From Ignavibacteriaceae bacterium (lineage in GTDB: Bacteria > Bacteroidota > Ignavibacteria > Ignavibacteriales > Ignavibacteriaceae): a DNA stretch of 5,557 bases. The stretch covers positions 1 to 5,557 of the forward strand of contig JALHTS010000321.1 of assembly GCA_022865965.1 (NCBI GenBank), read 5' to 3'. The position numbers and the translations under genes were made by a program. This document shows positions 1 through 5,557 of the stretch, one piece after another (the first letter of the stretch is position 1; each line of letters opens with the position of its first letter). The notes under the pieces are model-generated. The model made no database searches. It worked only from the letters and a program-made list of their open reading frames with translations, and was not told the origin of the DNA.

Positions 1-183
1 ACTGTGCATGAGGCTGTATTTGCTTCAAGTCTTGGAATGAAAGTCGCAGCTATATCTTGTATAACAAATTATGCTTCCGGAATATCCGACCAAAAACTCT
101 CACACAATGAAGTAACCGAAACAGCAAAAAAAGTTCAAGAAAAGTTTGCTTCGTTGGTCAAAAGATTTATTCTGTTACAATAA
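1..183 (+). CDS. punA: Purine nucleoside phosphorylase, C-terminal end (partial)
   Basis: The last 60 codons of a gene cut by the left edge, read in frame 1 to a TAA stop. Members of this family cleave purine (deoxy)nucleosides with phosphate to give the free base and (deoxy)ribose 1-phosphate, in cytoplasmic purine salvage. The visible part matches the C-terminus of the trimeric PNP (PNP/MTAP class) family. It begins inside the TVxE stretch that forms part of the active-site wall. SCITN follows, and its Asn (residue 23 of the fragment) sits where the family has the base-binding Asn243 of human PNP. Then comes ISDQ, and LSHNEV, whose His aligns with the conserved HEEV histidine. A final amphipathic helix ends the protein normally, with no truncation. 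The symbol is tentative, because a xanthosine phosphorylase (xapA-like) or MTAP-like specificity cannot be excluded from the C-terminus alone. No obvious terminator separates it from the secD leader. Confidence 0.88.
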   Translation, partial: TVHEAVFASSLGMKVAAISCITNYASGISDQKLSHNEVTETAKKVQEKFASLVKRFILLQ

Positions 184-286
184 AGTATATTTAATTATTT
201 ACCTGTTTGCTTTACAATTCATTTTTTGCAATTTCATTAAAATCTGCATATTATATGTCTAAACAGAGTGTAAACCCCTGATTTTT

Positions 287-318
287 ATTGACTTTCTAAG
301 CCCGAACCTTTAAGTTTG
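287..318 (+). promoter_or_regulatory. Predicted Bacteroidota-type promoter of secD-secF
   Basis: ATTG at 287-290 and TAAGTTTG at 311-318 are separated by 20 bases. The second box matches the TAnnTTTG (-7) element described for primary sigma factors of Bacteroidota exactly, and the first matches the TTG core of their -33 element at an accepted spacing. Transcription would start near 322-326, leaving a leader of about 40 bases before the secD ATG at 367. The alternative E. coli reading (TTGACT at 288-293 plus a -10) is poor, because the expected -10 position reads TAAGTT. Position and motif are seen in the sequence; promoter function is inferred. Confidence 0.5.
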
Positions 319-366
319 GCAGTTAATTAAAATTTTTTAACTCATTCAGAAACATAAAGTTAAGGT

Positions 367-2304
367 ATGAAAGAATTCAGATTTCGCTTTATTTTATTAG
401 TTGCAGCAATTGCATTAAGCATCTACCTGCTTTATCCTACTTTCCAGGATTATCAAAACAGCAAAGAAATGTCTTCAATCCTTGATCAAAAAAGAGAAGA
501 AATAAAAGCTGAAAATCCTGACTACACCAGAGCACAAATCGAAAGCGCTGTAAGTATCATTGAAGATAGCATAAAACAGGATGATCCGTCTATAGCAGAA
601 GCCAGACTGAAAAGAATAAAACTTGGCTTGGATCTTCAAGGCGGAATGCGCGTTGTACTTGAAGTAAACACAGGTAAATTACTCGAAAAATTGGCTAATA
701 ATCCAGATCAAATCTTAAAATCTGTTCTTGCTGAAGCAGATATGGAAGCACAGAGAACCGATGAACCTATTGTTGATATTGTTGGAAGAAAACTTAGTGA
801 GCGCGGTATTAGATTGAGCAAATATTTTGGTACTATCCGTATGGATGATGGTCAGATAATAGACCAGCTGAACGAAGATGCTGCCGATGCGGTTGCCCGT
901 GCAATGGAAATTATCAGGAACAGAGTTGACCAGTATGGAGTTTCCGAACCTTCAATTCAGCGACAGGGCAGCAGAAGAATTATAGTTGAACTCCCCGGCG
1001 TAGCTCGTGAAGAAGAGGCAAAACAGCTTATTCAGGGAACTGCTCTCCTCGAGTTCAGATTAGTAAAAGATCCTGAATTAACCATCCCTATTCTTGAAAA
1101 TATCGACCGCGTTTTAGCAATCAGATTAACCGGAGCAGGCGCAGACACTTTATTTCAGGAAACAACAAAAACCGATACAACTGTTCTTACAGAGGATACA
1201 ACAACCGCTTCTGATACCACTCAACAACTGACTGAAGAGGAATTTCGTAAACAGCATCCCTTCTTTGCTATGGCTCTTCTTGATCCGCAAGGCAGATTTG
1301 CAGATGCTTATGTTCAGGAAGATAACAGAAATCAGATAAATTATTGGTTAAGTCTTCCTGAAGTTCAGAAAGTAATTCCTAATAATGTTGAATTTGTATA
1401 TTCGGCAAAACCTATCGGATTCCAGGAGGGTAAAGGCGTTTATATGCTTTACCTTGTTAACAAAGCTCCTGAATTAACCGGTGGTGTTATTACAGATGCC
1501 AGCGCCAATATTGATCCAAATACTTCTGCATGGATTGTTAATATGACAATGAATTCAGAAGGTGCAACAGACTGGGCAAGAATTACAGGTGCCAACATAA
1601 ATAAAAGAATTGCAATTATGCTCGATGGCGTTGTCTTCTCTGCTCCTAATGTAAATAGTAAAATTACAGGCGGAAGATCACAAATTGAAGGAATGGCTGG
1701 TCAGGAAGAAGCCAAACTTTTAGAAATAGTTCTAAAAGCCGGTGCACTTCCAGCTCCTGTTGATATAATTGAAGAAAGAATAGTTGGTCCTTCACTCGGA
1801 CAGGATTCAGTATCTGCAGGTTTCAATTCTGCATTAATCGGATTTTTCCTTATTGCGTTATTCATGATTTTCTATTACAGAAAAGCAGGAACTGTTGCCG
1901 CAGGTGTTTTAGTATTTACAGTTCTTTTTATTCTTGGTGTACTTGCGGGATTCACCGCAACACTTACTTTACCGGGTATTGCAGGTATCATTCTTACAAT
2001 AGGTATGGCAGTGGATGCCAATGTACTTATCTTTGAAAGAATAAGAGAAGAACTTGCAACAGGAAAAACAGTTAAAGCATCGGTTGACGGAGGATATGAA
2101 AAAGCTTTATCTGCAATCATTGACTCAAACATTACAACTTTCTTTACCGGAATTATTCTTTACCAGTTTGGTACTGGTCCGGTGCAGGGATTTGCTTTAA
2201 CGTTAATGATTGGTATAGCATCTACTTTATTCAGTGCACTTGTAGTATCACGCCTTGTGTTTGATTTTATGGTTGCAAGAGGAACGAAAATAACCGTTGG
2301 TTAA
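367..2304 (+). CDS. secD: Protein translocase subunit SecD
   Basis: A 645-residue inner-membrane protein that, with SecF, couples proton flow to late steps of Sec-dependent export by pulling the emerging polypeptide on the outer side of the membrane. TM1 is at about residues 6-24. It is followed by a charged helical stretch and the family signature LGLDLQGG (86-93). The P1 domain includes RNRVDQYGVSEP (184-195) and the head segment MLDGVVFSAP (418-427). KAGALPAP (457-464) and GPSLG (474-478) lead into TM2-TM6 (about 488-640). The TM4 motif GMAVDANVLIFER (546-558) carries D550, equivalent to proton-relay D519 of E. coli SecD. A Thr/Asp-rich low-complexity insert occupies about 259-296. The ATG at 367 is preferred because it places TM1 at the N-terminus. 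AAGG lies almost against the start codon, so there is no proper Shine-Dalgarno, as is common in Bacteroidota. secF follows 30 bp downstream. No yajC precedes it here. Confidence 0.97.
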   Translation: MKEFRFRFILLVAAIALSIYLLYPTFQDYQNSKEMSSILDQKREEIKAENPDYTRAQIESAVSIIEDSIKQDDPSIAEARLKRIKLGLDLQGGMRVVLEVNTGKLLEKLANNPDQILKSVLAEADMEAQRTDEPIVDIVGRKLSERGIRLSKYFGTIRMDDGQIIDQLNEDAADAVARAMEIIRNRVDQYGVSEPSIQRQGSRRIIVELPGVAREEEAKQLIQGTALLEFRLVKDPELTIPILENIDRVLAIRLTGAGADTLFQETTKTDTTVLTEDTTTASDTTQQLTEEEFRKQHPFFAMALLDPQGRFADAYVQEDNRNQINYWLSLPEVQKVIPNNVEFVYSAKPIGFQEGKGVYMLYLVNKAPELTGGVITDASANIDPNTSAWIVNMTMNSEGATDWARITGANINKRIAIMLDGVVFSAPNVNSKITGGRSQIEGMAGQEEAKLLEIVLKAGALPAPVDIIEERIVGPSLGQDSVSAGFNSALIGFFLIALFMIFYYRKAGTVAAGVLVFTVLFILGVLAGFTATLTLPGIAGIILTIGMAVDANVLIFERIREELATGKTVKASVDGGYEKALSAIIDSNITTFFTGIILYQFGTGPVQGFALTLMIGIASTLFSALVVSRLVFDFMVARGTKITVG

Positions 2305-2318
2305 TCAATAAAAGTTTC

Positions 2319-2323
2319 AGGAG
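2319..2323 (+). promoter_or_regulatory. Ribosome binding site of secF
   Basis: AGGAG lies 11 bases before the ATG at 2335, in the 30-bp gap after the secD stop. It is a good Shine-Dalgarno core at slightly long spacing, and it supports this ATG as the secF start and secF translation from the secD transcript. secD itself has no such site. Confidence 0.5.
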
Positions 2324-2334
2324 TTAGAATTTAA

Positions 2335-3477
2335 ATGCGAATATTTGAAAACTTAAATTTCGATTTTTTAGGGAAGAGAAAAATCTTCTATTATGTTTCA
2401 GCTGCTTTGTTTTTTATCGGAGCATTAAATATTGCTTTCAGAGGTTTGTACTTTGGAATTGATTTTAAAGGCGGTTCTGAAATAGTTCTTCAGTTTGATA
2501 AAACTATTCAGATCGGTGAAATAAGAAGCTTGGTTGAAAACATCGGATTAGGAAATGTGGAAGTGAAAACTTTCGGTGGTGAAACAGGAGTTCTTGTAAG
2601 AACTGAATTACAACAAATTCCGTCTGAGTTATATCCACAAGTTATCCAAAAACTTGAAAAAGAAATAACAACAAGTGCTCCGGGTGTTGAATTCAACATT
2701 GTTGATTCATCAGGTACATCTATTACGTATTCTTTCCCAAATACGGATACAACAAACTATATAATTCACCAGCTCTCTATTGCAGGATTTCAGGTCTCTG
2801 GTGTTTCAGAAGAACCTGATAACACTCAGATGATTGTAAGTCTTGGTATTGCAGATTGGATTAAAGAAAACCTCAGAGAAAAAATGAAAGATAATCCTTT
2901 CAGAATATTAAAGGAAGATCGGGTCGGACCAAAGATTGGTGAGGAACTAAAACGCGATGCTATTATTGCTGTTCTATTCTCACTGTTAGCAATACTTATT
3001 TATCTGGGATTCCGGTTCAAATTTATCTTCGCAGTGGGTGCAGTTGCTGCTCTTTTCCACGACGTTTTAATAACCCTTGGTTTATATTCTATTCTTTATG
3101 GAGTAATTCCCGGACTAAATCTGGAAATTGATCTTACCGTAGTTGCTGCATTTTTAACTCTTGTAGGTTATTCAATTAACGATACCGTGGTTGTGTTCGA
3201 CAGAGTAAGAGAAAATATGAAAATCCATAAAACAATGGATTTACAGGAAGTTATCAACAAGAGCATTAACCAAACAATGAGCAGAACAATAATTACAGGT
3301 TTTACAACATTATTGTCTGTTTTTGTTCTTATGCTTATCGGCGGAGACGTGTTAAGAGCTTTCGCATTCACATTGTTCTTCGGTATTATCATTGGCACAT
3401 ACTCTTCAATCTTCGTTGCAAGTGCATTTGTACTTGAGTATGCTAACAAGCGAAAGAAGAAAGTCCAGTTCTCTTAA
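2335..3477 (+). CDS. secF: Protein translocase subunit SecF
   Basis: A 380-residue inner-membrane partner of SecD in the SecDF export motor. TM1 is at about 16-35, followed by the family signature GIDFKGG (41-47) and a large extracytoplasmic P4-type domain. GPKIG (198-202) leads into TM2-TM6 (about 208-370). LFHDV (241-245), with H242-D243, is the usual TM3 motif. GYSINDTVVVFDRVREN (278-294) is the TM4 signature; D283 corresponds to E. coli D213 and R317 (MSRT) to R247. The 34-residue spacing between them is the same as in E. coli, so both functionally important charged residues are kept. The basic tail KRKKK lies on the cytoplasmic side. At 380 residues it is longer than E. coli SecF (323); the extra length lies between DFKGG and GPKIG, where a second helix-strand unit (about 136-170) is seen. 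It is the last gene of the secD-secF operon, ending 26 bases before the terminator stem. Confidence 0.97.
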   Translation: MRIFENLNFDFLGKRKIFYYVSAALFFIGALNIAFRGLYFGIDFKGGSEIVLQFDKTIQIGEIRSLVENIGLGNVEVKTFGGETGVLVRTELQQIPSELYPQVIQKLEKEITTSAPGVEFNIVDSSGTSITYSFPNTDTTNYIIHQLSIAGFQVSGVSEEPDNTQMIVSLGIADWIKENLREKMKDNPFRILKEDRVGPKIGEELKRDAIIAVLFSLLAILIYLGFRFKFIFAVGAVAALFHDVLITLGLYSILYGVIPGLNLEIDLTVVAAFLTLVGYSINDTVVVFDRVRENMKIHKTMDLQEVINKSINQTMSRTIITGFTTLLSVFVLMLIGGDVLRAFAFTLFFGIIIGTYSSIFVASAFVLEYANKRKKKVQFS

Positions 3478-3503
3478 AAAGAGTTACTTAATTTTTAGAT
3501 ATT

Positions 3504-3536
3504 AAAAAAGCCGGTGAGAAAATCATCGGCTTTTTT
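3504..3536. terminator. Bidirectional intrinsic terminator between convergent genes
   Basis: A 14-bp stem (3504-3517 with 3523-3536) closes a five-base loop, GAAAA. The stem is six A-T pairs, then GCCG/CGGC, one G-T wobble and TGA/TCA. The T run at 3531-3536 gives the U-tract for transcripts arriving from secF. The A run at 3504-3509 supplies the same for transcripts arriving on the - strand. It begins 26 bases after the secF stop and lies 20 bases beyond the stop of the 3557-3784 frame, so it can insulate both converging units. Confidence 0.9.
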
Positions 3537-3556
3537 GTTTGGAAAGAAATTAAACT

Positions 3557-3784
3557 TTAGCTTACTTTCACTATAACCATAGTCATATAGTTATATGGTA
3601 TTCTCGATAAATTATTATAAAATAATAAATTAGAAGGGTTGTGTTTTTGATAAAACAACAAATACGCAACAGTGTCTTTTATCTTCGTAAAGTCATCATC
3701 AAACAAATCAAAGCAGATATAAAATTCAAAGCTGTAACCGTTCTTTTTTTTGCCATAATCTTTTATTTCAAAAATATCTCCCAC
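3557..3784 (-). CDS. Hypothetical 75-residue protein or gene remnant
   Basis: A 75-codon frame with a GTG start at 3784 and a TAA stop at 3557-3559. I do not recognise it. It overlaps the end of the WD40 gene by 22 bp in another frame. Its only candidate start is that GTG, with no Shine-Dalgarno and an in-frame TAA two codons upstream; the only ATGs are near the end. The product has a Lys run (KKK, from an A8 tract), then an aromatic and acidic stretch (YSFEFYICFDLFDDDF), then a hydrophobic C-terminus (YMTMVIVKVS); no clear transmembrane helix or motif. For: it stays open in a very AT-rich stretch, reads like protein, and stops 20 bp before the shared terminator. Against: weak start and unusual overlap. 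It may be a translationally coupled small gene or the tail of a decayed gene. A single extra T in the T5 run at 3770-3774 would fuse it to the WD40 protein. Confidence 0.35.
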   Translation of the reverse strand: MGDIFEIKDYGKKKNGYSFEFYICFDLFDDDFTKIKDTVAYLLFYQKHNPSNLLFYNNLSRIPYNYMTMVIVKVS

Positions 3785-5178
3785 AATTTAACTGTTTTAT
3801 CATCACCTGAGCTAATAAATTCATTACTTTGTTCACCAGATAGAAATTCAACTTTGTTAACACCCCCACGATGTGGCGATGACAAGGAATCGAGAATAGA
3901 CAGATCATCAGCAGACCATAGTTTTATCGTATTATCAGGACTAGCAGAAATTAAATATTCATTTGATTCGCTAATTGCTAAAGATTTAACAGGCATATTA
4001 TGTGCAAATATTTTTTTAATTATATTTTTTGAATCTGTATCAAAAAGAATTATTTCATTTCTACCTCCAATTACGAACTTAGAGCCATCTTGATTAAATC
4101 TAGCGGAGAATAACATTTCTGGAAATTGCTTAGAATAAATTTTTTTCTTTTCTCGAAGTGACCATAATTGAAGTTCTTTATAGCAACAAGCGATTAGTAG
4201 ATCATTATTAGGGTGTATATCAAAATCATCAATTTGTTGTCCTAAATTTAGCTTATAGACTAATTTACCACTATCAATGTACCAAACATATAGAGTTTTA
4301 TTAACCCACTCGGAACCGATTAAAAAATTATTATCATTACTAAATTGTAATTCGTTTATCCAACCATCATTTGATATGGTATAAAGTAAATTCCAAGTAT
4401 TCGTATTCCACATTTTTACAATACCTTTTGAATCACTACTTGCTAATAGACTTCCATCAGAATTAAAAACTATTGATTGAATTGATGCTTTATGTCCGTG
4501 TAATCTGTTCAATACTTTATAATTTTTTGTTTCCCAAATAATTATCTCAAATTTTCCAGTATCATCAAATAAATTCTTCTGGTCCGTACCTCCTGCTATA
4601 AATTTATTATTTGGACTAACTGCAATAGAAATTACATTTTCAGAAGCACCGATTAAATCAGTTATTTCATCAATTAAAATCCTTCTATAATCAAGATAAT
4701 ATTTAGGATTATAAATCCCTAATTCAATTACTCTATCTTTTTTAAAAATAAAAAACACATTATAATTATTAAACTTATAGAGCCGCTCAAGCTTATCTGG
4801 AGATGTAGAAATGCTATCACATTTACCAAAAAGGTCTATTACTTTACCGAAATCATCCCCAATTTTTATACCTTGGATACTCATTAGAGTATCACTCCCA
4901 TTGTAACCGATCATACGAATCATTTTTTCCTTGTCAAAACCAATATAAAAACCACTATAAAGCCAAAATATTTCTCTGTAAATTTCATCAGGTTTCCCCT
5001 TTGAGTAAATGATATCGTTTTGATCATCGTTCAAAGAGATTCCGAGAAAGATATCCATTGACTTAGGTTGATTTTCAATATATTTATAAACAAAGAATGC
5101 AACCGCTATGATCGCTAATAAGATAAAAATTGAATATATACCGTACTTAGGTTTAATTTTGAATTCTACAAACTTCAT
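3763..5178 (-). CDS. Membrane-anchored WD40 repeat protein with duplicated N-terminal module
   Basis: A 471-residue protein of unknown function. Residues 1-12 are basic, and one transmembrane helix follows (about 13-33, no lipobox Cys), then KYIENQPK. This predicts a signal anchor with the rest outside the cytoplasm. Residues 45-92 and 102-156 form an internal duplication: LGISLNDD...GKPD and QGIKIGDD...GKCD align without gaps at an offset of 57, each ending in a strand-rich FxKEKMI / FKKDRVI segment. The pattern resembles small BamE/SmpA-like modules, but this is only a suggestion. Residues about 180-470 are seven WD40 blades, ending near W215, W257, W299, W339, F379, W421 and W466 (spacing 40-45), enough for a closed propeller. 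GH dipeptides or AH/PH equivalents occur at several blade starts. Such propellers are usually protein-binding scaffolds. AAAGGA lies about 10 bases before the ATG. The chain ends in a normal final blade, so it looks complete. Confidence 0.9.
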   Translation of the reverse strand: MKFVEFKIKPKYGIYSIFILLAIIAVAFFVYKYIENQPKSMDIFLGISLNDDQNDIIYSKGKPDEIYREIFWLYSGFYIGFDKEKMIRMIGYNGSDTLMSIQGIKIGDDFGKVIDLFGKCDSISTSPDKLERLYKFNNYNVFFIFKKDRVIELGIYNPKYYLDYRRILIDEITDLIGASENVISIAVSPNNKFIAGGTDQKNLFDDTGKFEIIIWETKNYKVLNRLHGHKASIQSIVFNSDGSLLASSDSKGIVKMWNTNTWNLLYTISNDGWINELQFSNDNNFLIGSEWVNKTLYVWYIDSGKLVYKLNLGQQIDDFDIHPNNDLLIACCYKELQLWSLREKKKIYSKQFPEMLFSARFNQDGSKFVIGGRNEIILFDTDSKNIIKKIFAHNMPVKSLAISESNEYLISASPDNTIKLWSADDLSILDSLSSPHRGGVNKVEFLSGEQSNEFISSGDDKTVKLWEIFLK

Positions 5179-5189
5179 TTTTTTTCTAT

Positions 5190-5195
5190 TCCTTT
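5190..5195 (-). promoter_or_regulatory. Ribosome binding site of the WD40 gene
   Basis: Read on the - strand this is AAAGGA, 11 bases before the ATG at 5178 and followed by an A-rich spacer. It supports this ATG, which also places the basic N-terminus and transmembrane helix correctly. Confidence 0.5.
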
Positions 5196-5205
5196 AAAGC
5201 TATTG

Positions 5206-5228
5206 TTTTTATATTCATAATATAAAAA
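5206..5228. repeat. Perfect AT-only palindrome upstream of the WD40 gene
   Basis: TTTTTATATT (5206-5215) and AATATAAAAA (5219-5228) are exact reverse complements separated by CAT. The palindrome lies in the 65-bp gap between the two - strand genes, 27 bases upstream of the WD40 start codon. A three-base spacer and A/T-only arms fit a protein-binding operator or a weak cruciform better than a stable RNA hairpin, and no U-tract terminator is attached. AT-rich sequence makes chance palindromes common, so function is uncertain. Confidence 0.4.
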
Positions 5229-5243
5229 AAGAATAAATAGTGA

Positions 5244-5557
5244 TTAAATCTTTAAAGCATCAATATCAACAATCCCCAAAACAGATCCGTCATTATTTAT
5301 TGAGTAAAAACTATTATCACTTATGATTACAGCTAAATCCTCCACTTCTCTAAAAGCATAGCTAATTAAAGCTTCGTAATTCTGCGATTCCAATATTTCA
5401 ATAATATTCTTATCAAGTGCATAAATGAATTGCTTAGTATCCACTGACTTTCTGAGACCAATGTTAGTATCAGCATTAAAAAAAGTTTCCAGTTCAAAGT
5501 CATCAGTTTTGATAGTGATTGCTCGCCCGATTTTAAATATATTTTTATAGTCTAATG
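5244..5557 (-). CDS. Hypothetical protein, C-terminal 103 residues (partial)
   Basis: The frame is open from the right edge (first complete codon at 5553-5555) to a TAA at 5244-5246, giving the last 103 residues of a protein whose start lies outside the window. An internal GTG at 5442-5444 could be taken as a start, but the frame reads through it with protein-like sequence, so the gene is best annotated as partial. I do not recognise a family. The fragment is mixed alpha/beta and acidic, with no transmembrane segment: a strand-like ITIKTDDFELETFF, a helical region (TKQFIYALDKNIIEILE and EALISYAFREVEDL), then strands (AVIISDNSFYSI, SVLGIVDIDAL). It looks cytosolic and small-domain. It lies 65 bp upstream of the WD40 gene on the same strand with no terminator between them, so the two may be co-transcribed. 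Confidence 0.75.
   Translation of the reverse strand, partial: LDYKNIFKIGRAITIKTDDFELETFFNADTNIGLRKSVDTKQFIYALDKNIIEILESQNYEALISYAFREVEDLAVIISDNSFYSINNDGSVLGIVDIDALKI

Noticed and set aside
184..286. Possible terminator, riboswitch or small RNA after the purine nucleoside phosphorylase gene
   Set aside because: Only short imperfect complementarity (for example TTGC/GCAA) was found, with no stable stem plus T-run and no known riboswitch core.
321..342. Inverted repeat AGTTAA / TTAACT with a ten-base AT spacer in the secD leader
   Set aside because: Only six A/T-dominated pairs with a long spacer. It would be too weak for an attenuator, and it is expected by chance in this composition.
1875..2132. 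An 85-codon - strand frame inside secD
   Set aside because: It is antisense to the conserved TM3-TM4 region of SecD and has no recognisable content, so it is a by-product of the coding strand.
2508..3449. Two - strand frames inside secF (2508-2699 and 3168-3449)
   Set aside because: Both are antisense to well-conserved SecF sequence, with no independent start signals or motifs.
3570..3583. Small hairpin ACTAT-AACC-ATAGT near the end of the 75-codon frame
   Set aside because: Five weak pairs and no T-run; the strong terminator next to it already explains transcription ending.
3641..4093. A 150-codon + strand frame with a GTG start
   Set aside because: It lies antisense to the last WD40 blades and the 75-codon frame. 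Those blades have clear protein homology, and this frame shows no motif or ribosome binding site.
5442..5444. GTG as the start of a 66-residue protein on the - strand
   Set aside because: The same frame continues open to the window edge with protein-like sequence, and no Shine-Dalgarno precedes the GTG, so an upstream start outside the window is more likely.

Overview
This AT-rich bacterial window has two halves: a conserved housekeeping half on the + strand (1-3477) and an accessory half on the - strand (3557-5557). The organism is probably a member of the Bacteroidota/Chlorobi (FCB) group. The basis is a match to the Bacteroidota-type promoter TAnnTTTG, with an upstream TTG, in front of secD. 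SecD and SecF are separate proteins rather than the fused SecDF common in Bacteroidia and Flavobacteriia, which fits an Ignavibacteria- or Chlorobi-like lineage better. This assignment is an inference; no marker gene is present.

Layout: 1-183 is the 3' end of a trimeric-type purine nucleoside phosphorylase gene. 184-366 is a non-coding leader holding the likely secDF promoter. 367-2304 is secD and 2335-3477 is secF, 30 bp apart and clearly one operon. They form the integral-membrane SecDF motor, which uses the proton gradient to help pull exported proteins out of the SecYEG channel. A strong stem-loop at 3504-3536 ends the operon. It is flanked by A's on one side and T's on the other, so it should work in both directions, and it also lies downstream of the converging - strand genes.

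Read from the right edge, the - strand holds three things. First is the C-terminal part of an unrecognised protein (5244-5557, running off the window). After a 65-bp gap with a perfect AT-only palindrome comes a 471-residue membrane-anchored protein (3763-5178). It has one N-terminal transmembrane helix, a tandemly duplicated module of about 55 residues, and a seven-bladed WD40 propeller. Last is a 75-codon frame (3557-3784) that overlaps the WD40 gene by 22 bp and ends 20 bp before the shared terminator. It may be a small coupled gene or a broken gene end. Sampled 60-base lines of the accessory half are poorer in G+C (13, 13 and 20 of 60) than sampled secD lines (20, 26 and 32 of 60), consistent with lineage-specific or acquired genes.

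No RNA genes, insertion sequences, CRISPR arrays or recognisable defence or toxin cassettes were seen. The most interesting element is the WD40 protein with its duplicated extracytoplasmic module. I see no convincing evidence of a wholly new multi-gene system, though the two unrecognised frames beside it leave that open beyond the right edge.
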